Below, in pieces: positions 33,390 through 40,929 of a DNA stretch of 64,000 nucleotides (positions within the stretch are counted from its first letter, which is position 1; every line of letters begins with the position of its first letter). A program made the translations under genes and the position numbers. The notes beneath the pieces are model-generated. The model was not told the origin of the DNA. It saw only the letters and a program-made list of their open reading frames with translations, and did no database searches. The stretch is from VMDJ01 sp038146785 (GTDB lineage: Bacteria > Pseudomonadota > Gammaproteobacteria > Chromatiales > Chromatiaceae), in the NCBI GenBank assembly GCA_038146785.1, contig JAYQSI010000016.1, forward strand, positions 248,001-312,000. Direction: 5' to 3'.

Positions 33390-33950
33390 GTGCCTGATCA
33401 AAGTTCTACGCAAAGACCATCGCGTGGCCCATGGCCTGCGATAGCGATCGTTGTAATCGTAACATTAGTAGCGATTTATTCTGTTCCCTCAGAGGATAAT
33501 GTTGAGAGTGCCCCCGCACCAGTAACCTCAAGCACCTCGCTTATACCGGCACCGGCTCCTCTTGCGCCTAATAAATCTGACCGCATCGATGCACGCACCC
33601 TCATTACTGAATTACGTACCACATCAAATCCCGACTTCAACAAGGCCTATGACGCCGGTGAAACGCTGCGTAAAAATGGTCAGCTAGATCAAGCGTACAT
33701 TTTATATTTCTTTGCTGCGCGTGAAGGCCATGCAAACTCGGCTTACCGCCTTGGCCAACTGGCTGATAACGTAATCAGCAAGACCGCTTACCGCGCTGAC
33801 CCAACACAAGCGATCAAGTGGTATCGCAAAGCACAAGACGCTGGGATAAGCGAAGCGACTGATGCACTTGATGCGCTCAAGCGGTACTACGAAGATAAAG
33901 CACGCTCTGGCGACAGTAATGCCCGCCGTCTGTTGTTGTTGTGGAGATAA
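33390..33950 (+). CDS. Sel1-repeat-like membrane-anchored protein
   Basis: 186 residues. One N-terminal membrane helix (WPAIAIVVIVTLVAIYSV), a Pro/Ala-rich spacer, then helical repeats of the Sel1/TPR type: GQLDQAYILYFFAAREGHAN, SAYRLGQLADNV, and ADPTQAIKWYRKAQDAGISE. The region after the helix should be periplasmic. Sel1 repeats mediate protein contacts. It leads a four-gene unit with a VWA protein, an ABC ATPase and an FtsX/MacB-type permease, the last of which it probably helps organise (inference). Confidence 0.8.
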   Translation: MPDQSSTQRPSRGPWPAIAIVVIVTLVAIYSVPSEDNVESAPAPVTSSTSLIPAPAPLAPNKSDRIDARTLITELRTTSNPDFNKAYDAGETLRKNGQLDQAYILYFFAAREGHANSAYRLGQLADNVISKTAYRADPTQAIKWYRKAQDAGISEATDALDALKRYYEDKARSGDSNARRLLLLWR

Positions 33951-33955
33951 GCCAG

Positions 33956-35881
33956 ATGACATTACGACTATCTCACGTCATTTTTACCGCCTGCTTAATG
34001 CTTGCAGGTAACGCTTATGTATTTGCCGCTGACAAGCCATTACTTCTAGCCGGTAAACAATCGCTCTATCAACGCGTGCTTGCCATTCCTGGCGCGCAAA
34101 TACATCAGTCTTTGAAAAGTGCCGGCACCGCCACGACACCATTCACGGCTTACTATGTTTACGATCGCACAAAAGTCGGTACGCAAGAGTGGTTAAACGT
34201 TGGTACTGATCGTTTTGGTGATAAGAAAGGTTGGCTAAAAAGTGATGACACCATGGAGTGGAACCAAGGCCTTACTGTTGCCTTCCGTGACCCTGCTTAC
34301 CAAGATCGCGCCTTGTTGTTTAAAGATGCGAAATCACTCGAAGATGTTGCACAAGACCGCAGCTTAAAAAATTACGAACGTCTTTATTCCGAAGCAATCG
34401 CCGGCAAAACGCGTAAATCATCACCCGTTGCAGCCATTCAGCCCGCTGAAAAACTCGATATTCAAGATGACTTCTACTTGGTGCCGATTCAAAAGCACAA
34501 AGATATCTATGTGGGCAATCAACAAGCACGCATGCTTGAAGTGGCATCTGTACCTTTACGCGATGCAGAACCAAAGAAAACTTCAGACTACCGCGCAGGG
34601 TTAGTGTTCGCGATTGATTCGACCTTGTCGATGGATCCTTACATCAACCGTACCCGTGAAGCTGTTCGTAAGATCTATGACAGTCTTGAGTCAGCTAACC
34701 TCCTCGGCAATGTCAACTTTGGCTTGGTTGCTTTCCGTGACAATCCTGATGCGGCTCCAGGAATCGAATACCTCACAAAGACCTATGCAGACTTAAAAGA
34801 AGGCGCAGATCCAAAGAAATTTATGTCGCAGGTTGAATCACTTAAAGCTGCTACAGTATCGAGCAAAGGATTTAGCGAAGATTCATACGCAGGCTTACGA
34901 GAAGCTATCGACAACATGTCATGGGAAGGTAATGCAGCTCGTTATCTTGTGTTAGTTACTGATGCAGGACCACGAAATAAGAACGACCCATTATCGAGCA
35001 CCGGTCTATCAACAGCTCAATTACGTCAATTAGCTCGTGAAAAAGGCATTGCGATCTTTGTTCTTCACCTACTGACTCCTGCCACTCACTCAGACCATCA
35101 ACTCGCTGCAGAAACTTATAAGGAACTTTCCGAATTCCCCGGTATTGGTAGTCTTTATTACGGAGTGCCCACTGGCGATGTAAATCAATTTGGCCGAGTG
35201 CTTGATACCTTAGCCGGGCAAATCACCATGCAAGTGCAAATGGGTGGTGTTGCACCACAGTCCGCACAGCAAACCAATGATATGCAGCTTGCTCAACTTC
35301 AACAAAAAGTCAGCAAGCTTGGTTACGCCCTACGCATGCGCTATCTGCAAGATACCGCTGGTGGCAAGACCCCTCGCATCTTTAACGCATGGGTTTTAGA
35401 TCGTGATCTGCGTAATCCAGAGATGCCATCACTGGATGTGCAAGTTCTTCTTACACGTGATCAGCTTTCTGATTTACATGACATCTTGAAACAAGTACTC
35501 AACACCGCTGAAGAAGGTTTGCTATCGCCAAGTAACTTCCTTAACGAATTAAAAAGTTTGGCGGCAACCGTAACGCGTGACGCAAGTCAACTAGGTGAAA
35601 CAACCGCAACCACTGCAGGCGCTGGCAACAGCTTGGCCGACCTCGGTTTTATGCGTGAATACATTGATGACTTGCCTTACACCGGTGAAGTCATGGGCCT
35701 TTCACTCGAAGAGTGGGACGCCTGGCCAGCCAGTGATCAAATCGATTTTTTACATCGTTTAGAAGCAAAGATTAATTACTATCGTGCCTTGCATGATCAC
35801 ACCGACCTTTGGGTAAGCCTTGATGGCGGACCGGTGGATGGTGACTCTGTCTTCCCTATCGCGATTGAAATGTTGCCTTAA
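33956..35881 (+). CDS. exported VWA-domain protein with bacterial SH3-like N-terminal part
   Basis: 641 residues from ATG 33956, with GGAGA upstream; the in-frame GTG at 33941 lies inside the preceding gene. A signal peptide is visible (HVIFTACLMLAGNAYVFA). Residues about 60-130 look SH3-like (VGTQEWLNVGTDRFGDKKGW, TMEWNQGLTVAFRDP). A von Willebrand A domain (about 210-420) has the MIDAS sequence FAIDSTLSMDP, with FRDNPD and VTDAGP completing metal coordination. The C-terminal 200 residues are helical and end with a conserved-looking YTGEVMGLSLEEWDAW. The SH3-like and VWA parts resemble those following the kinase domain in PpkA, but no kinase is present. Probably a periplasmic adhesion or assembly factor. 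Confidence 0.85.
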   Translation: MTLRLSHVIFTACLMLAGNAYVFAADKPLLLAGKQSLYQRVLAIPGAQIHQSLKSAGTATTPFTAYYVYDRTKVGTQEWLNVGTDRFGDKKGWLKSDDTMEWNQGLTVAFRDPAYQDRALLFKDAKSLEDVAQDRSLKNYERLYSEAIAGKTRKSSPVAAIQPAEKLDIQDDFYLVPIQKHKDIYVGNQQARMLEVASVPLRDAEPKKTSDYRAGLVFAIDSTLSMDPYINRTREAVRKIYDSLESANLLGNVNFGLVAFRDNPDAAPGIEYLTKTYADLKEGADPKKFMSQVESLKAATVSSKGFSEDSYAGLREAIDNMSWEGNAARYLVLVTDAGPRNKNDPLSSTGLSTAQLRQLAREKGIAIFVLHLLTPATHSDHQLAAETYKELSEFPGIGSLYYGVPTGDVNQFGRVLDTLAGQITMQVQMGGVAPQSAQQTNDMQLAQLQQKVSKLGYALRMRYLQDTAGGKTPRIFNAWVLDRDLRNPEMPSLDVQVLLTRDQLSDLHDILKQVLNTAEEGLLSPSNFLNELKSLAATVTRDASQLGETTATTAGAGNSLADLGFMREYIDDLPYTGEVMGLSLEEWDAWPASDQIDFLHRLEAKINYYRALHDHTDLWVSLDGGPVDGDSVFPIAIEMLP

Positions 35882-35896
35882 AAGCAGGACTTAAAT

Positions 35897-36664
35897 TTGG
35901 AAACACAACCGCATTCGGATGCCACCCAGCGTGAGGGCGGCACCATTTATCACCTGCGTAATGTTGTTTTAGATCGGAAATCAGAGGGCGTCTCATTCCG
36001 GCTTAATGTGCCCTCTCTGCAAATACGCCAAGGCGAGCAGATCGCGGTTATCGGTGAATCAGGTTGCGGCAAATCAACCTTACTCGACATCTTGGCGTTC
36101 ATTGCAAAACCCAGTCATATCGACTCTTTCCGCTTTCGTCCTAATAACAGTGACGCACCAATTGATATCGGGGCATATTGGCAAAAAAATCAACTCAATC
36201 AACTTGGTGAATTACGTAAACAACATATTGGTTATGTCATGCAAACTGGTGGGCTTCTGCCTTACCTAACTGTTAGAGACAACATCAATCTTTCGCGAAG
36301 CGTGTTAAGGATGAAAAAAGACGATACCGTCGAGACCCTTGCACGCGAACTCGGTATCGCACGTCATCTTGATAAATTACCCGGCACCTTATCAACCGGT
36401 GAACGTCAACGCGTTGCAATTGCTCGTGGTCTCGCTCATCAGCCTTCTATCGTGATAGCAGATGAACCCACCGCCTCCGTTGATCCATTTGCAGCAGAAA
36501 AAATCATGGCCTTATTCATGGAGCTGGCTGAAGACCGCAACATTACCGTTATCGTTGCTAGCCACGCATGGCGCCACATCAAACGTTTAGGCTTACGCCG
36601 TTTAGCGCATCACACCTCACGCTCAGAAGATGGACGCACAACCGAAACCGTAGTGAATGGATAA
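35897..36664 (+). CDS. ABC transporter ATP-binding protein (LolD/MacB type)
   Basis: 255 residues starting at TTG, with AGGA eight bases upstream; no better start exists. Walker A is VIGESGCGKSTLLDIL, the Q-loop lies in YVMQTGGLLPYLTV, the signature is LSTGERQRVAIARGLA and Walker B with the following Glu is IVIADEPTASVDP. The family exports lipids or peptides or drives periplasmic mechanics rather than uptake. It precedes the permease by three bases and follows the VWA gene by 15. Confidence 0.92.
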   Translation: METQPHSDATQREGGTIYHLRNVVLDRKSEGVSFRLNVPSLQIRQGEQIAVIGESGCGKSTLLDILAFIAKPSHIDSFRFRPNNSDAPIDIGAYWQKNQLNQLGELRKQHIGYVMQTGGLLPYLTVRDNINLSRSVLRMKKDDTVETLARELGIARHLDKLPGTLSTGERQRVAIARGLAHQPSIVIADEPTASVDPFAAEKIMALFMELAEDRNITVIVASHAWRHIKRLGLRRLAHHTSRSEDGRTTETVVNG

Positions 36665-36667
36665 GTC

Positions 36668-37867
36668 ATGAAGTTATTTAAAACACTACGCTTAGCAACC
36701 AAAGATTACTTACATGAATGGCAAGTTTCGATTTGTTTTGTGCTTGCACTTGCCGCGGTGCTCGGGCCCATGCTGGTTTTGTTTGGGCTTAAGTTTGGCA
36801 TCATCGGCGGCATGATTGAAGAGCTAATCGAAGATCCAGCGAATCGTGAAATTCGCCCAGTCAGTAGCTCACGTTTCGATGACAACTGGATCAACCAGAT
36901 GCGCGCACGCAAAGATGTTGAATTCATTTTGCCACGTACGCGCAGCATCGCAGCAACCGTGCAACTAAGCTCAACCAAGGCTGATCGCTTTATCAATGTG
37001 GAAATGATTCCAACCGCGAAAGGTGATCCACTACTTCAAAAAACATCAACGCCAGAAACCATTAAGCAAATTGTTTTATCGCCAACGGCTGCACGCAAAC
37101 TCAACATCGAGCTTGGCGATCAAATTAAAGGAAGTGTGACTCGTCGTTACTTAGGTGAAGCCGAACGCGTTGAGCTCGCACTTACCGTGGTAGGGATTGC
37201 TGATGCCGATGCGTTTACGCGTGATGGTGCTTTTGTAAATCTAGAGCTGATGGAAGCGATCGAAAACTATCGTGATGGCATTGCTGTACCTAACTTCAAA
37301 TGGTCTGGTAGCGCCGCACCTTCTGAACGCACTTACCCCAGCTTCCGTTTGTTTAGCCGCTCAATCTACGATGTTGCAGGCTTACAAAAAGCATTGAATG
37401 CGGTTGGCGTTGAGGTACGCACTAAAAGCTCAGACATCGAGCTTGTCATGAAGATGGATCGCAACCTGACTATGGTTTATTGGGCAATTGCAATCATCGG
37501 CCTGTTTGGCTTCTCGCTGTCTCTGGGTGCAAGCTTATGGGCCAATGTTGATCGGAAACGTAAAGAGTTATCTGTTCTGCGCTTAGTGGGTTTCCGCACG
37601 GGAGATATCGTGTGGTTCCCAATGACTCAAGCCATCTATACCGCTGTACTCGGCTGGGGATTAGCGATTGGCTTATATCAAGCCGTAGCGATCACCATCA
37701 ATGCCATGATGGCTGACCAAACAGAAGGGCAATCAGTCTGTGTTCTACTGCCTGAGCATTTTATTGCGGCTGGCGTGGTGACCATTGCTGCTGCGATTGT
37801 TGCTGCGGCTTTATCAGGCGCACGTGCTGCACGCATTGCACCGTCTGATGGCTTACGAGAGATCTAA
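36668..37867 (+). CDS. ABC transporter permease (FtsX/MacB-like)
   Basis: 399 residues with four membrane helices in the MacB/FtsX pattern: one near the N-terminus (VSICFVLALAAVLGPMLVLF), a large periplasmic domain (about 60-260), then three at the end (WAIAIIGLFGFSLSLGA and following), with the RKRKELSVLRLVGFRTGD coupling segment between them. MacB-like permeases do not carry solutes across their own membrane part; they transmit force to the periplasm, here possibly to the VWA and Sel1 proteins of the same operon. Convergent with the TAXI gene. Confidence 0.9.
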   Translation: MKLFKTLRLATKDYLHEWQVSICFVLALAAVLGPMLVLFGLKFGIIGGMIEELIEDPANREIRPVSSSRFDDNWINQMRARKDVEFILPRTRSIAATVQLSSTKADRFINVEMIPTAKGDPLLQKTSTPETIKQIVLSPTAARKLNIELGDQIKGSVTRRYLGEAERVELALTVVGIADADAFTRDGAFVNLELMEAIENYRDGIAVPNFKWSGSAAPSERTYPSFRLFSRSIYDVAGLQKALNAVGVEVRTKSSDIELVMKMDRNLTMVYWAIAIIGLFGFSLSLGASLWANVDRKRKELSVLRLVGFRTGDIVWFPMTQAIYTAVLGWGLAIGLYQAVAITINAMMADQTEGQSVCVLLPEHFIAAGVVTIAAAIVAAALSGARAARIAPSDGLREI

Positions 37868-39114
37868 AGCAATCGCTGTCTAACCAACTCGATGTGTTGA
37901 CGCAGATGATAGGCTTCATGCGCAAACGCCAAAGGTATCTTTAGCTGGCGCACCTCTTGCTCAAGATCGCGCAATGATTGATGCAAGGTCTCTTTGGTTG
38001 CGTGATCAGCATCCGTTGCTTGCTCATCGATTGACTCAAGCTTTTCGTACCAACGATAAACGCGTGCTCGCATACGCCAGTTGTAAATAGGCGGCATGAC
38101 TTTCATCAAAGGTAAAATCATTAGCACTAACGGCAGCAACATAACCCACAGACGGTCTATTAAGGACGCTGCCCAGAAAGGCATATAACGCTGCAAAACG
38201 GGCTCGCCTTTTTCATAAAACTTTTTCGCTCTATCGGCTAATGGATACGCCAAGAGCTTAGGCTGTGGGAATTGTCCGTTATTCGCAAACCAACTTTCAT
38301 TTCCATGCTGTTGTTTCGCCGCCATCAACATGATGTCGATAATCGCAGGATGAATCTCTTTCGTTGCAACGATATTGGCAGCTGGCGCTAGCAACGCTTT
38401 ATCTTGGGTCGGAATATCTTGTTGAAGATCAACAATACCTTGCGGCAAAACCACATGACTTAAAAAGCCATAACGTTTTGCATAAGCTTGAACACGATCA
38501 AACGACATCACACTTAACGTTTGATCACGCAACATTTCTTGGACTAACAAACTGCGTGGCGCACTCACAAAAAATGCTGCGTCAATCTTGCCTTCTTTAA
38601 GTGCGTCATAAGCCGCTCGTCCACCTAAAGGCTGTGTTGAATCGAGTGAGATACCGTTATCACTGAGCAGCATGGTTGCTAACGCTCGAGTGCCAGAACC
38701 TTCGCCACCAATCGCCATGCGTAATCCGGCCAGTTCACGCAATGCGCCAATAGGTCGATTTGCCGAGGTGAATACCCATAGAGGTTCGTAAAACACACTA
38801 CCCATCGATTCAATTAGCTGAATACCAAAGGGATCAGGAATGCCGCTTTGCACAAGCGCCATATCGACTTTACCTTCACGCAATAGCTGTTGATTCTCTA
38901 CAGAACCAGCTGTAGGAATCAGCTCAAGCTCAACACCTTCTGCCGCCAGATAGCGTTGATAAGACTGTGCGAAGCTATGGTAAGCACCACTTTCAGAGCC
39001 TGTTGCCATAGTGACCTTTGAGGGTGGCGCCGGCTTTATAAACTGCGCCGCTAACACAAAAGCAGCAATGGTTAGCAACACTGCAGGGGTATAAATTTTC
39101 ACGATAGGACTCAC
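37864..39114 (-). CDS. TAXI-type TRAP solute-binding protein with C-terminal membrane anchor
   Basis: 416 residues. A signal or anchor helix at the start, then the TAXI fold: KVTMATGSESGAYHSFAQSY, VDMALVQSGIPD and MAIGGEGSGTRALATMLL. Near residue 330 a second membrane helix (LWVMLLPLVLMILPLM) is followed by a charged, coiled cytoplasmic tail, giving a membrane-tethered layout common in a subgroup of TAXI proteins. No TRAP membrane subunits lie nearby, so it either serves distant permeases or has a sensory role. Ligand unknown; the family often takes C4-dicarboxylates or glutamate. Confidence 0.85.
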   Translation of the reverse strand: MSPIVKIYTPAVLLTIAAFVLAAQFIKPAPPSKVTMATGSESGAYHSFAQSYQRYLAAEGVELELIPTAGSVENQQLLREGKVDMALVQSGIPDPFGIQLIESMGSVFYEPLWVFTSANRPIGALRELAGLRMAIGGEGSGTRALATMLLSDNGISLDSTQPLGGRAAYDALKEGKIDAAFFVSAPRSLLVQEMLRDQTLSVMSFDRVQAYAKRYGFLSHVVLPQGIVDLQQDIPTQDKALLAPAANIVATKEIHPAIIDIMLMAAKQQHGNESWFANNGQFPQPKLLAYPLADRAKKFYEKGEPVLQRYMPFWAASLIDRLWVMLLPLVLMILPLMKVMPPIYNWRMRARVYRWYEKLESIDEQATDADHATKETLHQSLRDLEQEVRQLKIPLAFAHEAYHLRQHIELVRQRLL

Positions 39115-39119
39115 GATAA

Positions 39120-39815
39120 TTACCGAGGTAAGAGCTCAACCAGCTCTTCTAAATTTGAAACGCTAATATCGGCCGACTTCGTCAAACTTGGCCACATTTG
39201 TTCTGTGCGATTCATCCATGCTGTTTTCATTCCGAAGTTAGCTGCTGCCTCGATATCGCGCACAGGATCATCCCCCACATGCAGACACTCATCAGCCCGC
39301 ACACCAAATTGATCCACACTGGCTTGAAACAGTGCAGGATGCGGTTTTGCCGCCCCCACGTGTTCAGCCATAAAAGCCGCATCGAATAAACCTTGCAGCG
39401 GCGTCTTCTCAACTTGCGCATTGCCATTCGACACTGCAACCAATCGATAAGTGGATTTAAGCTGCTTTAAGCCCTCAATCACCTCATCAAATGGCTCAAC
39501 CCAGTTACGCGCCTCACGAAAGATCGCGTTCGCTTGCTCAGCAATCTCATGCGGCAAATCAAATTCATCACAATGCGCTTGCAATGCTGAAAGACGAACG
39601 CGCGTTAAGTCGTGAGCAAACTCAGGATTCGCTTTCACCCATGCCATCCGCTTTTCGCGCATGGTATCGAGCGTGTAATGTTCAGTAATCACTGGCGCAT
39701 GCTGCTGCAGCCATTCATAGGTGCGCGTCTCTGCCACACGAATAGTTTGATGACATGGCCAAAGCGTGTCATCTAAATCAAAAGAGATCAGCTTGATGTT
39801 ATTGAGCTGCGACAT
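39120..39815 (-). CDS. HAD-family phosphatase (YigB-like)
   Basis: 231 residues. Nucleophile Asp in LISFDLDDTLWP, motif II in VAVSNGNAQ, Lys in GAAKPHPALFQ and acidic motif HVGDDPVRDIEAAANFGMKT. Such enzymes dephosphorylate small metabolites; YigB acts on FMN. It follows the amgK-like kinase directly on the same strand, at the place where many pseudomonads have the uridylyltransferase murU. Confidence 0.88.
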   Translation of the reverse strand: MSQLNNIKLISFDLDDTLWPCHQTIRVAETRTYEWLQQHAPVITEHYTLDTMREKRMAWVKANPEFAHDLTRVRLSALQAHCDEFDLPHEIAEQANAIFREARNWVEPFDEVIEGLKQLKSTYRLVAVSNGNAQVEKTPLQGLFDAAFMAEHVGAAKPHPALFQASVDQFGVRADECLHVGDDPVRDIEAAANFGMKTAWMNRTEQMWPSLTKSADISVSNLEELVELLPR

Positions 39816-40802
39816 TTATAACGCTGGCAATACACGCTGTGACACGAATTCACTCAGCGGCTTGAGTTCTTCATATTGCTGACCGACATTCACAATGTAG
39901 TTAAGCGTGCGTGGAATATCACCCAAGTAACCGGGTTTGCCATCACGATGATTAAGGCGCGCAAAAATGCCACTGGCCTTGAGGTGGCGCTGTACACCCA
40001 TCCAATCAAACCATCGCTTAAAACGAAGACGATGTGACTCATTCATCACCCCTGTTGCGATCGCCCCTTCCAGGTAAGCATGGCACCAACGCGACACCAA
40101 GGCGTCATCCCACTCGATGTAACAATCGCGCAGCAAAGACACCAAGTCATACGTCACAGGGCCCAGTACAGCATCTTGGTAATCAATCACGCCCAAGCTG
40201 TTATCCGAAAGCAGCATTAAATTGCGCGAATGATAGTCACGATGAACAAACACCTTCGGTTGCTCCAACGCGGAGTCAGTTAACGCTTTAAATGTGCGTG
40301 CGAGCATTTTTTTAGTGTCGTCTGACAAATTGAGACCTAGATGCTTCTCGAGCAGCCAATCAGGAAAGAGCTGCATTTCGCGCATCAACATTGGCTCATC
40401 ATAGGCAGGTAAGTTTTCGGTCTCTGCGCTTTGCTGGAAGGTAAGTAACGAGGTCATCGCGCTGCCATAAAGCTGATCAGCTGACTCCTGAGACAAATTG
40501 GGCAACAAGGTGGCATCGCCGAAATCTTCCAGCACCATAAAGCCTTGATCCAGATCCATCGCCAAAATCTCAGGCGCATGCACCCCTGCATCACGCAGAC
40601 GAGTGGTCATCTCAGCAAAAGGATGGCAGTCCTCTTGAGGTGGTGGCGCATCCATCACAATTCGACTCGGCACCCCCGATTGGGTGAGTCGAAAATAGCG
40701 CCGAAAACTGGCATCCCCAGAGGCCATGGCCAGCTCAAAGTCGCCGAGCTCGAGAGAATCACTAAGCCATTGTTTTAAAAGCGAAAGTCGCTCATCCATC
40801 AA
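39816..40802 (-). CDS. amgK: amino-sugar kinase AmgK (phosphotransferase family)
   Basis: 328 residues of the aminoglycoside/choline kinase fold. The catalytic loop is KVFVHRDYHSRNLMLL, with the metal-binding GVIDYQDAVLGPVTYDLVS. AmgK of Pseudomonas phosphorylates N-acetylmuramate and N-acetylglucosamine recovered from the wall and is encoded divergently next to lptD, as here. The usual neighbour murU is missing from this place. Assignment rests on fold and synteny; confirming the substrate needs biochemistry. Confidence 0.85.
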   Translation of the reverse strand: MMDERLSLLKQWLSDSLELGDFELAMASGDASFRRYFRLTQSGVPSRIVMDAPPPQEDCHPFAEMTTRLRDAGVHAPEILAMDLDQGFMVLEDFGDATLLPNLSQESADQLYGSAMTSLLTFQQSAETENLPAYDEPMLMREMQLFPDWLLEKHLGLNLSDDTKKMLARTFKALTDSALEQPKVFVHRDYHSRNLMLLSDNSLGVIDYQDAVLGPVTYDLVSLLRDCYIEWDDALVSRWCHAYLEGAIATGVMNESHRLRFKRWFDWMGVQRHLKASGIFARLNHRDGKPGYLGDIPRTLNYIVNVGQQYEELKPLSEFVSQRVLPAL

Positions 40803-40929
40803 AACCTAACCTTGGGGCCATTTCGGCTCAATTTCATTGAAAATATGGGCATTTTATGAGATTTTACCCACCCTTCGGAGACTTCCTGTGGAATTAGCTT
40901 CCGCATAACCATAAAAATAGAACCGGCTG

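Noticed and set aside
33956..35881. T6SS PpkA-type kinase
   Set aside because: The SH3-like and VWA parts are similar, but there is no kinase domain and no T6SS gene nearby.
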